DNA of 64,000 nt from Deltaproteobacteria bacterium. GTDB taxonomy: Bacteria > Desulfobacterota > Desulfuromonadia > Desulfuromonadales > Geopsychrobacteraceae. Both the position numbers and the translations under genes were made by a program. Of this stretch, positions 29,964 to 38,527 are shown one piece after another. The stretch lies in assembly GCA_018399135.1 (NCBI GenBank), contig JAGYPB010000002.1, forward strand, positions 39,294 to 103,293, given 5' to 3'. Below the pieces are notes generated by a model that saw nothing but the letters and a program-made list of their open reading frames with translations, had not been told where the DNA came from and made no database searches. Positions within the stretch are counted from its first letter, which is position 1. Every line of letters starts with the position of its first letter.

Positions 29964-30857
29964 ATGAAAAAACGTCCTTTTTTAATAGCATCCATGCTGA
30001 TCTGCGGAATTTTTCTGTTTTTTTTGCTGGTATTTCTAGCTGCCGGATATTTCCGTGGTGGTTCCCTATTGCCGGCCTCATCCAACCAGATCGGTGTTCT
30101 GGAAATCTCCGGCATGGTCAGCAATGAACGGTTGATCATCGGGCATATCGATGATTTCAGGGACAACAAGTCAATCAAGGCTGTTGTTCTGCGAATCGAT
30201 TCACCGGGTGGTGCTGTTGGCCCCTCTCAGGAAATCTATAGCGAACTGAAGAAGTTGGCGCAAATAAAGCCAGTCATTGTTTCTTTTGGGGCGGTAGCGG
30301 CTTCGGGCGGATATTATCTGGCGATGGCTGGGGAGCGTATCTTTGCTAATCCCGGTACTATTACGGGTAGTATCGGTGTGGTGATGAGCTTCCCCGATTA
30401 TCAGGAGTTGATGGGTAAGATCGGGATAAAATCCGAAGTTATAAAAAGCGGTTCCTATAAAGATCTCGGTTCGGCATTTCGGGATATGACCGAGGAAGAA
30501 CGCCACTTACTCCATGAAATGATAGAAGATGTCCATCTCCAGTTTGTTGAAGTTGTCAGTATCGGGCGCAATATTCCGATTGTCGAACTGAAACCCTATG
30601 TTGATGGGCGTATTTTTACCGGTCGCCAGGCTCTGAATATTGGTCTTATTGATGAACTTGGTGGTTTTAATGATGCTGTAGCTCATGCCGCTTTGCGAGC
30701 GGGGTTAGGTGATAAACCTGACCTTGTTTATCCTTCACCGGAAAAACAGCCATTGCTGGAGCGCTATCTGAATATTCTTATGAATCGTTTTGGCGGCGGA
30801 GCAGACGTTGTTTTCAATAGTGCCCTGGGACCTAAGTATCTTTGGACTGGGCCATGA
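29964..30857 (+). CDS. sppA: Signal peptide peptidase SppA (short form)
   Basis: Membrane-bound serine protease that degrades cleaved signal peptides. The 297-residue single-domain form has an N-terminal membrane helix (~8-31) and an S49 peptidase domain. The catalytic Ser is in AASGGYYLAMAG near residue 113. GTITGSIGVV is near 132 and the general-base Lys is in SGSYKDLGS near 164. This half-length type forms octamers in Bacillus. It lies between rpsA and ihfB, as recalled in Geobacter relatives. Confidence 0.94.
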   Translation: MKKRPFLIASMLICGIFLFFLLVFLAAGYFRGGSLLPASSNQIGVLEISGMVSNERLIIGHIDDFRDNKSIKAVVLRIDSPGGAVGPSQEIYSELKKLAQIKPVIVSFGAVAASGGYYLAMAGERIFANPGTITGSIGVVMSFPDYQELMGKIGIKSEVIKSGSYKDLGSAFRDMTEEERHLLHEMIEDVHLQFVEVVSIGRNIPIVELKPYVDGRIFTGRQALNIGLIDELGGFNDAVAHAALRAGLGDKPDLVYPSPEKQPLLERYLNILMNRFGGGADVVFNSALGPKYLWTGP

Positions 30858-30893
30858 ACCAGTCGATATAATTTGCCTATGTGGAAGGTGCAT

Positions 30894-31175
30894 ATGACTA
30901 AAAGCGAATTGATTGAAAAGCTATCAGAAGAACATGAGCTGTTGAATAAAAAAGAAGCTGAAGCGGTTATCAACGTGATTTTTGATGGAATCGGTTTGGC
31001 CTTGGCACAGGGGGATCGGGTTGAAATTCGGGGTTTCGGCTCTTTTTCTGTGCGTGAGCGCAGTGCCCGTGAGGCCAGAAATCCCAAGAGCGGAGAGGTG
31101 GTAGAAATTGCTTCACGCAAAACTCCCTTTTTTAAGACCGGCAAGGATTTGCGTGAACGGGTCGATTCTCTTTAA
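30894..31175 (+). CDS. ihfB: Integration host factor beta-type HU-family DNA-binding protein
   Basis: A 93-residue nucleoid protein of the HU/IHF family. It begins TKSELIEKL, has the DNA-intercalating arm RNPKSGEVVEI (Pro near residue 65) and GFGSFSVRERSAR near 45. The rpsA-(sppA)-ihfB context matches the IHF beta position in proteobacteria. ATG 30894 is chosen because GGAAGGT lies immediately upstream and it gives the standard length. An HU homolog cannot be strictly excluded by sequence alone. Confidence 0.9.
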   Translation: MTKSELIEKLSEEHELLNKKEAEAVINVIFDGIGLALAQGDRVEIRGFGSFSVRERSAREARNPKSGEVVEIASRKTPFFKTGKDLRERVDSL

Positions 31176-31203
31176 TTCAGCGCTTGATGGTGCCATAAAC
31201 GGC

Positions 31204-31237
31204 AAAAAGCCCTGAATCATCGATTCAGGGCTTTTTG
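31204..31237. terminator. Bidirectional terminator shared by ihfB and the 6S RNA
   Basis: AAAAAGCCCTGAATC and GATTCAGGGCTTTTT form a perfect 15-bp stem around ATC at the tip. It can end ihfB transcription on the + strand and the probable 6S RNA on the - strand. Confidence 0.9.
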
Positions 31238-31239
31238 TC

Positions 31240-31435
31240 TAACGGCTTCCAGGATGGCGGGTTGGTACCGGGCAATGACCCTCAGATAGCATTGTCTGCG
31301 GTGGTTGCTTCAGGCTTCCGGCTTGAGAGTCGGCTTGCACACCACAACCACACGAGCAGATTAAGGTCATCAGTTAACGTTGGTCAAAGACTCGGCACAG
31401 CTCCCGCACACCCCAGAAAACTTGATGTGCTCTTT
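31240..31435 (-). ncRNA. ssrS: Probable 6S RNA (SsrS)
   Basis: On the minus strand a good promoter (31442-31469) fires into a ~195-base noncoding segment ending at the shared terminator. Predicted pairing fits 6S architecture. A closing stem joins 31403-31416 with 31249-31262 (CUGGGGUG, bulge, GCGGG with CCCGC CAUCCUGG). A flanking pair AUGACC/GGUCAU joins 31365-31370 with 31275-31280. A long apical arm joins 31345-31360 with 31295-31307 (UCUGC and GUGGUUG pairs). A large weakly paired centre follows. 6S RNA mimics an open promoter and binds sigma70-RNA polymerase. This is a hand fold, not a covariance-model hit; another structured sRNA is possible. Confidence 0.68.
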
Positions 31436-31441
31436 GATTGC

Positions 31442-31469
31442 ATATTACCACCAGCGGACGCCCTGTCAA
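31442..31469 (-). promoter_or_regulatory. Sigma70 promoter of the probable 6S RNA
   Basis: Read on the minus strand: TTGACA (31469-31464), a 16-base spacer and TAATAT (31447-31442). Both boxes are near-consensus, and transcription would begin near 31435. Confidence 0.7.
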
Positions 31470-31503
31470 TAGTTTTAATCTTTACCTGAAATGCTCAGAT
31501 TTA

Positions 31504-32439
31504 ATGATAAACGCTTTTAAAAAATGGGATATCCATCGCTTGAGGGTTGATCCGACACACGCTGGAATGCGCCTCGATCAATTCTTGCCACAGGTTGTCA
31601 ATGATCTTTCACGGACCCTGGTGCGCAAAGTGATCGACATCGGTGGGGTTCATGTCAATGGCCAGCGTATGCGAGCTGCTTCCAGAGAACTTAAAGCTGC
31701 TGATCAGGTTGAGTTATATCTCGATCATCTGCCTCTTCAACCCTGGCGTATCAGTCCGGGTGATGTTGTTTTTCAGGATAAATACCTCCTTGTGATCAAT
31801 AAACCGGCGATGATTGAAACCCAGCCGACTCATGCGCGCTACAAGGGCACCCTCTATGAAGCCTTGCAAGTCTATTTGCAGGATCCTTTTCGCCCACACC
31901 AGAAACCGGTTATCGGCATGATACAGCGGCTTGACCGTTCAACATCCGGGCTCATTGTGTTTTCAATTCACCAGCAGGCCCATAAAAAAATGACTGACAT
32001 GTTCAAAACCAGTGCGGTGGATAAAACCTATCAGGCACTGGTGTCCGGACGGCCCCCTTTGGTTGTTGGCGAAATACGCTCATTATTAGCCCGCTCGCGC
32101 CGGGATAATCGAGTCCATACGGTTATTGCTGGTGGCAAGTTGGCTATTACCCGATACCGGGTAGAATTACCACTTTATGAAAGTTCGCTGGTTGAGGTGC
32201 AGATACTGACTGGTCGTTCTCACCAGATACGTGCTCATATGGCCGAATCAGGGTGTCCGTTGCTGGGGGATAAACGCTATGGTGGAGTTATGTCACTTGA
32301 TGGCAGGGTTTTTGAGCGGCCGCTCCTGCATGCACAGCGCATCAGGTTTTTACATCCGTTGACTGCACAGCAACTGGACTTTTCCGTACCAATGCCGGAA
32401 GATATGCAGCAGATTCGTCAATTTCTTACGAAAGAGTAA
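31504..32439 (+). CDS. RluD/RluA-family 23S rRNA pseudouridine synthase
   Basis: A 311-residue RNA-modifying enzyme. An N-terminal S4 RNA-binding domain (~15-75, MRLDQFLPQVVNDLSRTLVR) is followed by the RluA catalytic domain. The active-site Asp lies in QRLDRSTSGLIVFS near residue 143, followed by VEVQILTGRSHQIRAHM near 230. Which uridines it modifies is unknown from sequence. The start at ATG 31504 gives the usual length but lacks a clear ribosome site. The upstream ~325 bases after ihfB carry the 6S RNA and its promoter, divergent to this gene. lgt starts four bases after its stop. Confidence 0.86.
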   Translation: MINAFKKWDIHRLRVDPTHAGMRLDQFLPQVVNDLSRTLVRKVIDIGGVHVNGQRMRAASRELKAADQVELYLDHLPLQPWRISPGDVVFQDKYLLVINKPAMIETQPTHARYKGTLYEALQVYLQDPFRPHQKPVIGMIQRLDRSTSGLIVFSIHQQAHKKMTDMFKTSAVDKTYQALVSGRPPLVVGEIRSLLARSRRDNRVHTVIAGGKLAITRYRVELPLYESSLVEVQILTGRSHQIRAHMAESGCPLLGDKRYGGVMSLDGRVFERPLLHAQRIRFLHPLTAQQLDFSVPMPEDMQQIRQFLTKE

Positions 32440-32442
32440 AAG

Positions 32443-33222
32443 ATGCTTGCAGGTGAAATCGATCCGATTATTTTTTCCATTGGCCCCCTGGCTGTGCGTT
32501 GGTACGGAGTGATGTATCTGCTCAGTTTTGTCGGCGGTTACTTTATGATGATCCATGTCTGTCGTTTGCGCGAGTATCCCTTAAATCGTGATGCTGTCGC
32601 TGATCTGTTGTTTTACGCGGTTATCGGGGTGGTTGCCGGTGGCCGTCTTGGCTATACGCTTTTTTACCAGCCGGCTTATTACCTTCGTCATCCCCACGAA
32701 ATGTTATATATCTGGGAAGGAGGGATGAGTTTTCATGGTGGTCTGCTTGGCGTCCTCCTCATTCTTCTCTGGTTTGCCTGGCGACGTCATATTCCGCTAT
32801 TGCAACTTGGTGATTTGACTGTCGCTGCAGTACCGATTGGCTTGGGTTTAGGACGGATTGGAAACTTTATTAATGGTGAATTATGGGGGCGGCCGACAGA
32901 TCTCCCCTGGGGAATGATCTTCCCTGCTGCCGGTTCCGAACCGCGTCATCCGAGTCAGCTATATGAGGCTTTTTTTGAAGGGCTGTTTCTGTTCCTGGTT
33001 ATTTATGGTCTTCATCGCCTTGGTGTCAAACGTGGCGTACCGGTGGCCGTTTTTTTAGCAGGCTACGGGCTTGCCCGTTTCGGCATTGAGTTTGTTCGTG
33101 AACCGGATATCCATCTGGGTTTTTTGTGGGGTGGTGCGACTATGGGACAGTTGCTTTCTCTGCCAATGATCGCAATTGGAGTGGTGCTGCTGGCGTGGAT
33201 ACTCAAAAGGAATGAGCGATGA
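32443..33222 (+). CDS. lgt: Prolipoprotein diacylglyceryl transferase
   Basis: Inner-membrane enzyme that attaches diacylglycerol to the lipobox cysteine, the first step of lipoprotein maturation. The 259 residues show about seven helices, the active-site GGMSFHGGLLG segment near residue 93 and the signature GRIGNFINGELWGRPTD near 138. RHPSQLYEAF is near 168 and the C-terminal YGLARFGIEFVREPD near 205. It would serve the lipoproteins encoded at 38.5-42.7 kb. It overlaps the next gene by 4 bases (ATGA). Confidence 0.96.
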   Translation: MLAGEIDPIIFSIGPLAVRWYGVMYLLSFVGGYFMMIHVCRLREYPLNRDAVADLLFYAVIGVVAGGRLGYTLFYQPAYYLRHPHEMLYIWEGGMSFHGGLLGVLLILLWFAWRRHIPLLQLGDLTVAAVPIGLGLGRIGNFINGELWGRPTDLPWGMIFPAAGSEPRHPSQLYEAFFEGLFLFLVIYGLHRLGVKRGVPVAVFLAGYGLARFGIEFVREPDIHLGFLWGGATMGQLLSLPMIAIGVVLLAWILKRNER

Positions 33223-33866
33223 AAAAACTTGAGGCGATCATCTATGATTGTGACGGTGTCTTGTTTGAAAGTCACTCAGCCAACCTTGCTTACTATAATC
33301 AAATCTTTACAGCTTTTGACTATCCGGAGGTCCGTGTTGAGCAGAAGCAGGTGGCCCATCTTTGCCATACCGCCAGTTCGCAGCAGGTACTTGCCGGACT
33401 GATGCGCGCAGAGGATGTGCCGGCAGCGCTTGGTTTTGCCGCAGAGATCGATTACCGGCAGTTTATTCCATTGATGAAGCCGATGCCACAATTGTACCAG
33501 GTGCTTGAGACCGTTGCCTGCCATTATCCCCTGGCGATTGCTACCAATCGTGGGTCGAGTGTTGTGCCGATATTAGAGCATTTTGGCCTGCAACAGTTTT
33601 TCTCTGCGGTAGTGACCAGCCGCGATGTAAAAAAGCCCAAGCCGGCACCCGATATGTTGTTGCTGGCCGCTCGCCAACTAGGGCATCAACCGCAATCATG
33701 TCTTTTTATCGGTGATTCAGAGCTTGATCAAGCAGCTGCCGCGGCTGGAGACTTTCACTTTGTCGGTTATGGTGAACGATTTTTGCTGGAAGAAAGTGTT
33801 GATAAGGTATTGGTTCAACATCGTGACCTGCTCGAGCATTTAAGCCTTCCAGTTTCCTTTGATTAA
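33219..33866 (+). CDS. HAD-superfamily hydrolase (phosphoglycolate phosphatase-like)
   Basis: A 215-residue class IA HAD phosphatase. Motif I is YDCDGVLFES near residues 8-17, motif II ATNRGSS near 108, motif III lysine in KKPKPAPDML near 131 and motif IV IGDSELDQAAA near 160. The Gph/PGP subgroup is the closest by pattern, but the substrate cannot be named. It is translationally coupled to lgt. Its TAA stop lies inside the palindrome TTAA that also supplies the stop of the convergent RsbW-like gene. Confidence 0.82.
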   Translation: MKKLEAIIYDCDGVLFESHSANLAYYNQIFTAFDYPEVRVEQKQVAHLCHTASSQQVLAGLMRAEDVPAALGFAAEIDYRQFIPLMKPMPQLYQVLETVACHYPLAIATNRGSSVVPILEHFGLQQFFSAVVTSRDVKKPKPAPDMLLLAARQLGHQPQSCLFIGDSELDQAAAAAGDFHFVGYGERFLLEESVDKVLVQHRDLLEHLSLPVSFD

Positions 33867-34285
33867 TGAAGTGATTTCGTCATTTCAAGAACATTCACCC
33901 CATCTTCTTGTACGTATTTGACTTCGTCCATCAGTTTAAGAATAATGTTGATACCGCGCCCACCCTCATCACAGGGGTGGGCTTTTGTTTTGCGCCGAGC
34001 GCTGATATCAAAACCTGGCCCCTGGTCATAGATTCTGATCTTCAGTATGTCATCGGAGGCCAGGATGGTGATGTGGACATCCTTATCGGGGTCGGAGTTG
34101 TTGCCGTGACAAATCGCATTGGTCAGCCCCTCTGTCAGACAGAGATTCAGATGGTAGGCCAGTTCGCGCCGGTTTCCCTGGTAGTTGTTCAGGGAGAAGG
34201 CCAGGCTTTCACCAATTTGGCCTATCATGGCAAGGTAGCGGGTCTGGCTGGGCACTTTGATATTCAGTTCCACCTGTTTAGACAT
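33863..34285 (-). CDS. RsbW-like anti-sigma/switch serine kinase (HATPase)
   Basis: A 140-residue GHKL ATPase. It shows the N box LTEGLTNAICHGNN near residue 51, the G1 box YDQGPGFD near 87 and the G2 region GGRGINIILKLMDE near 107. In partner switching such kinases bind and inhibit a sigma factor or other target and phosphorylate a STAS protein. The STAS gene lies 35 bases upstream and the phosphatase before that, so the whole cycle is encoded together. AAGAAGG lies just before the ATG. No sigma factor gene is nearby, so the final target is unknown. Confidence 0.87.
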   Translation of the reverse strand: MSKQVELNIKVPSQTRYLAMIGQIGESLAFSLNNYQGNRRELAYHLNLCLTEGLTNAICHGNNSDPDKDVHITILASDDILKIRIYDQGPGFDISARRKTKAHPCDEGGRGINIILKLMDEVKYVQEDGVNVLEMTKSLH

Positions 34286-34320
34286 AAGAACCTTCTTTAC
34301 AGCAGTATTGCGCCAGTTGT

Positions 34321-34659
34321 TCAGGATTCACTGTCAAGGGCTTCTTCAAGTGTTGTAAAAATCTCAAAAACACGATGGAGACGGGTCAGTTCGAACATGG
34401 AGCGGACTTGCGGCTGAAGACAACAGAGCTTAAGACTGCCGTCCCGGGCACTGGCATTCTTAAACCCTGAGACCAGGGCACCGAGGCCGGAGGAGTCGAT
34501 AAAACGGACAGTCGTCAGATCGATCACCAGCTGGTATTTACCCTCATCAAACAGTTGCAGCATCCGTTCTTTAAGGTTGCCGCTGTTGTGGGCATCCATA
34601 CGCTCTTCTTCTACAGTAATAATAACGGTTTCTTCTTTTTCGTTGATTTGTAATTGCAT
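34321..34659 (-). CDS. STAS-domain anti-sigma factor antagonist (RsbV/SpoIIAA-like)
   Basis: A 112-residue single STAS domain. The phosphorylatable serine lies in RFIDSSGLGALVSGFKNA near residue 59, exactly as in RsbV/SpoIIAA. When dephosphorylated it should bind the RsbW-like kinase encoded next and release that kinase's target. GGAGC lies before the ATG. It sits between the phosphatase and kinase genes in the same direction, and the 94-base gap to the phosphatase gene has no obvious terminator. Confidence 0.9.
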   Translation of the reverse strand: MQLQINEKEETVIITVEEERMDAHNSGNLKERMLQLFDEGKYQLVIDLTTVRFIDSSGLGALVSGFKNASARDGSLKLCCLQPQVRSMFELTRLHRVFEIFTTLEEALDSES

Positions 34660-34753
34660 TGTATTTGCTCCTTTTTATGCCGGTGGTAGTCATTGCCGAA
34701 GGTCAATGTCGTCAGTATAGCTCAGTTTGTGACAACTCGGTTGCTCGATATTG

Positions 34754-37700
34754 TCATTTAAGGATTTTCATCGCCAACAAGGTCACATCATCATTGAAGT
34801 GGCGGTAGCCTGTAAAAAGTCTGACCTGAGTTAATATCTGATCAATGAGTTCCTGCGGCGTTGATGCCACCCCCTCGCTCAGCATTTTTTCCAGGCGTTC
34901 CTGTCCAAACAAATGTTGATGGCTGTTTTCAGCTTCAATAATGCCGTCGGTATATAACAGCAGGACATCCCCTGGCTCCAATCGGGTGCTCTTCTCTTCG
35001 AAGTTGACCTCTTTATGAACACCAAAAATCAGTCCTTCAGCATCCAATGGTTCGATCTGCTTTAACTGGTGACGCCAGAGCAGGGGACGATTGTGGCCAG
35101 CGTTACTATAGATCAATTGACGGTGTTCCAGATTGTACTGCAGATAGAACATGGTGACAAACAGATCGGAGCGATCGAGGTCTTTCAGAAAATAATCGTT
35201 AAGGGCTTGCAGCATGGCCGCAGGATTTTCAATACCATGAACACGTGAATGGATAAAGGTTCGGGTTTCAGCCATGATTAACGCTGAACCGATGCTGTGG
35301 CCCGAAACATCCGCAATCACCACATCGCAACGACCATCTTCGCGAATGATAAAATCGTAATAGTCGCCACCAACCTGATGGGCAGGAACACAAAGTCCGG
35401 CGATCTGGATCTCTTCTAGCGCCGGCAAAGACGCAGGCAAGAGTGCCATCTGGATTTCTTTGGCAATCTGCATTTCCCGTTCCTGTTCACGTACCAGTAA
35501 CAGGCGCCCGATTTGTTGTTCATTCCGCCAGGCAATACCAATTTGTCCGGCAATGTTTTCCAGCAAGGCAATAAATTCGGTGGTAAACAGACCTTTATTG
35601 GAGCGTGAAAAGGCAGACAGCATGCCAACCGGTTCGCCTTCAAGAACAATCGGAAGATGAGCAAAGCAGGTAATGCCTTCAGCTTGGATGATGGCAGATG
35701 ACGCCGGTTTTTCCAGTTCATCGCAATCATTAACAACCATAGTAACATTCGAAAGAAATGCCTGGCCGATGTAGGTTTCGGTGGAGAGATTGCGCTCCGA
35801 TTTGCCGAAATGATTGAAGCTTTCGCCAACCAGACTTTTTACCAGCAGGGTGCGGGTTTTTGGTTCAAGAAAGCGGATGACACAAAGATCAAATTTAAAC
35901 TGTTGCGCCAACAGCTCAAGAATGCGATCGAGTTTGGTTTGAAAGCTTTCGCCACTGGATACCAGCTGCGAGACATCGTACAAGACACTTAAGTGTTCGC
36001 GTCTGATGGCTCCATCGATGGTAACGGAGCCGAAGATGTCAAAAATGTTCTCCATTTCGCTGCCTCGTGCCGCCAGATAATTTTCCAGGATGATGCGGGC
36101 AGAACCGGCGCCGACATGGCCGGCGAGTGTGCGTTCGGTAAAAGTTTTCAGACTGAAAATATCCTGATCATTGAGGCTGCCGCGGTGATCGATTTCCTTG
36201 TCAGCCAAAAAAACTGAAATGGCGGTTTGGGCTGGTTTATCACCAATAAATTTGGACATCAGATCAATAAACTCAACAATTGTAGGTGCTTTACTGATTC
36301 TGGTTAGATGTTCGTCCGGCTGCTCCTGTATAGCAAAAACATCAACAAACATGGTAGCCCGGGTTTTCTCTGCCTCACTTTGTCTGGTCAGGATGGACAC
36401 CATGCAGTAGACACCCAGGTTCAGTATCAGGCTCCAGAACAAGGAGTGGGTATACATATCAAAACCGCTCAGACCAAAGAGTTCAAGGGGCTTTAATTGC
36501 GCAATGCCGAATGGGCCTTCATCCAGCAGGCGAGAGTCGATCCAGCCGGAACGGACAAAAGAGGGGATCAACAAGGTGTAAACCCAAATGACAAAACCCA
36601 GGCTGATCGACCAGATAGCCGCATATTTATTGGCTCGTTTCCAGTAGATGGCACCTATCATGGTGGGGGCAAACTGGGCTGCGGCCATAAACGAGATCAG
36701 GCCTATATTAGCCAGGGCGTAGGAGTCGCCGATAACAATAAAATAGAAGTAGCCCAGAAGGACGACACCGATGATGCCCAGCCGCTTGATATTGATGAGA
36801 ATGCCGGAAAGGTTCTGCGCACGAAGTTTCAGCTTCAGGATCACCGGCATGACCAGATGGTTCAGGATCATTGTAGCAAGGGTTACTGATGAAACCATGA
36901 CCATGCCGGCGGCAGCAGAAAGTCCGCCGATAAAGACCAGCAATGCCAACCAGGGCTGATTAGCGCCTAATGGCAGGGTCAGGACAAAATAATCAGCCTG
37001 CGATGTGTCGCCGTTGTTGAGCAATAGACCACCCATGGCGATAGGCAGGACAAACAGGTTGATCATGAACATGTAGGCGGGAAAGCGCCACATAGCTTTT
37101 TTGATATGCTCTTCGTTGGAATTTTCCGTTACCATGATATGAAACTGGCGCGGCAGAAACATGATTGCCGCCATGGAGATAACAATCAGGGTAAACCACT
37201 TGGTGTAGGGAACCTCGGCGGTACCGACAGCAAACAGATATCTGCGGTCAGGGAAGCGTTCGTAAAACTGCTGGAAAAGGTCGATAAAACCGTTGAACAA
37301 TCCGTAGGTGACAAAGATGCCAACGGCAATAAATGCGACCAGCTTGACCAGTGATTCCAAAGCCACGGCAACCACCAGACCTTCATGACGTTCTGAGGAG
37401 TCCAGGTGGCGAGCACCGAAAAGGATGCCGAACAGTCCTAACAGCAAGGTGACGAGTAAGGCAGAGTCAACTTGCCCCGGCAGGTAAGGGATCAGGCCGG
37501 AGGTAGGTCCCTGCAAGTTTTTCAGCGGTAAAAAAAGGATATCAAGGGTCTGGGCGATCGCTTTCAGCTGCAGGGCAATATAAGGCGTGATACCGATGAC
37601 GGCAAAAAGAGTAACAATAGCACCAAGGATAGCAGAACGGTCGTATCGGCTGGCAAGAAAGTCAGCAAGGCTGGTGATGTTCTGTTCTTTGCTGACTCGC

Positions 37701-37987
37701 ACCATTTTACGTAATAAAAACCACCAGCCGAAGGCGATCAAGGTCGGTCCAAGGTAAATCGGAAGGTAGTCGAGCCCTGAGGTTGCCGCTTTGCCGACGC
37801 TGCCGTAAAAGGTCCAGCTGGTACAGTAAATGGCAATTGAAAGGGTATAGATATGAGGGTTGGAAAGAAGGCTGTTGCCGGCTTTGCGGCGGCGGTCAGC
37901 ATAGTAGGCAACAAAGAATATCAAGGCGAAGTAGCACAGCGATACGATAATGATGATTTCTGCAGAAATGACCGTCATTGAGCCCAT
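34754..37987 (-). CDS. SLC5-type sodium/solute symporter fused to GAF and SpoIIE-type PP2C phosphatase
   Basis: A 1077-residue receptor-phosphatase. Residues ~1-540 are a 12-14 helix SSS/SLC5 transporter (start YFALIFFVAYYADRRRKAGN, then TSWTFYGSVGKAATSGLDYL), as in CbrA-type sensors. Residues ~545-655 form a linker with ERTLAGHVGAGSARIIL, seen in SSS-type histidine kinases. A GAF domain spans ~665-825 and a PPM/SpoIIE phosphatase ~835-1077. The latter has GGDYYDF, VIADVSGHSIGSALIM and a final NDDVTLLAMK supplying the metal-binding aspartates. Solute binding or transport probably sets dephosphorylation of the STAS protein encoded next. The solute is unknown; proline or pantothenate-like substrates are typical of the family. 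The start could also be the ATG nine bases inside. Confidence 0.9.
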   Translation of the reverse strand: MGSMTVISAEIIIIVSLCYFALIFFVAYYADRRRKAGNSLLSNPHIYTLSIAIYCTSWTFYGSVGKAATSGLDYLPIYLGPTLIAFGWWFLLRKMVRVSKEQNITSLADFLASRYDRSAILGAIVTLFAVIGITPYIALQLKAIAQTLDILFLPLKNLQGPTSGLIPYLPGQVDSALLVTLLLGLFGILFGARHLDSSERHEGLVVAVALESLVKLVAFIAVGIFVTYGLFNGFIDLFQQFYERFPDRRYLFAVGTAEVPYTKWFTLIVISMAAIMFLPRQFHIMVTENSNEEHIKKAMWRFPAYMFMINLFVLPIAMGGLLLNNGDTSQADYFVLTLPLGANQPWLALLVFIGGLSAAAGMVMVSSVTLATMILNHLVMPVILKLKLRAQNLSGILINIKRLGIIGVVLLGYFYFIVIGDSYALANIGLISFMAAAQFAPTMIGAIYWKRANKYAAIWSISLGFVIWVYTLLIPSFVRSGWIDSRLLDEGPFGIAQLKPLELFGLSGFDMYTHSLFWSLILNLGVYCMVSILTRQSEAEKTRATMFVDVFAIQEQPDEHLTRISKAPTIVEFIDLMSKFIGDKPAQTAISVFLADKEIDHRGSLNDQDIFSLKTFTERTLAGHVGAGSARIILENYLAARGSEMENIFDIFGSVTIDGAIRREHLSVLYDVSQLVSSGESFQTKLDRILELLAQQFKFDLCVIRFLEPKTRTLLVKSLVGESFNHFGKSERNLSTETYIGQAFLSNVTMVVNDCDELEKPASSAIIQAEGITCFAHLPIVLEGEPVGMLSAFSRSNKGLFTTEFIALLENIAGQIGIAWRNEQQIGRLLLVREQEREMQIAKEIQMALLPASLPALEEIQIAGLCVPAHQVGGDYYDFIIREDGRCDVVIADVSGHSIGSALIMAETRTFIHSRVHGIENPAAMLQALNDYFLKDLDRSDLFVTMFYLQYNLEHRQLIYSNAGHNRPLLWRHQLKQIEPLDAEGLIFGVHKEVNFEEKSTRLEPGDVLLLYTDGIIEAENSHQHLFGQERLEKMLSEGVASTPQELIDQILTQVRLFTGYRHFNDDVTLLAMKILK

Positions 37988-38006
37988 CGCTTAGCTACTG
38001 CCACTG

Positions 38007-38267
38007 TCAGCGGGTGGCTGTGTTATTTTTATGGTCGGTTTGTTGCTGCCTCTGACCTTCCTGCTCCAAATGTCGGACGAACAGCCAGATAACCGCAATA
38101 GACGCCGGCCAGCCATACATGAAATAGAGAACCAATCGGGGGATGCCGAGTAACGACATGTCGCCGTCGAAGATATGGATGAAGGGAAAATTAATCATCA
38201 CCATCCCCAGGATCATGAACATAACCCAGGCCTCTAGCAGGGAGTTGTCAACCTGATGCGGTTTCAT
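38007..38267 (-). CDS. Small two-helix membrane protein preceding the transporter-phosphatase
   Basis: An 86-residue protein with two hydrophobic segments (~11-30 and ~42-64) and a polar Gln/Asn-rich C-terminus. It lies 20 bases upstream of the SLC5-phosphatase gene on the same strand, with AAAGGGGT before its ATG. Small two-helix proteins (DUF485/DUF4212-like) accompany several SSS transporters, so an accessory subunit is a reasonable inference. I do not recognise a specific family. The 260 bases between this gene and the divergent one at 38528 contain no gene I can support and must hold both promoters. Confidence 0.72.
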   Translation of the reverse strand: MKPHQVDNSLLEAWVMFMILGMVMINFPFIHIFDGDMSLLGIPRLVLYFMYGWPASIAVIWLFVRHLEQEGQRQQQTDHKNNTATR

Positions 38268-38527
38268 GGCGACCCCTTTCAGCTGAACGATTGATAAATG
38301 AGATCAAAAACCGTGTCACTCAGTGGTAAACGGATGTCACTACAGACTAAACTTCCTTAATCATAAATACAACCGTCAATAGATGTAGCAGGTGCATTTG
38401 CGGCCGTCAGGATGCTGTCTCGGGGTGTTGTGTTTTGCTCTCAACACGGCTTTTGTAATCATCGGGCATGTGTTATGAATAAGAACGCAAAAAAGTTTTT
38501 TCGCAACAATAATTTAAGGATTGTCAT

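Noticed and set aside
31235..31489. An 84-codon + strand frame between ihfB and the rluD-like gene
   Set aside because: It begins inside the bidirectional terminator and runs antisense over the probable 6S RNA and its promoter. No ribosome site and no protein-like composition.
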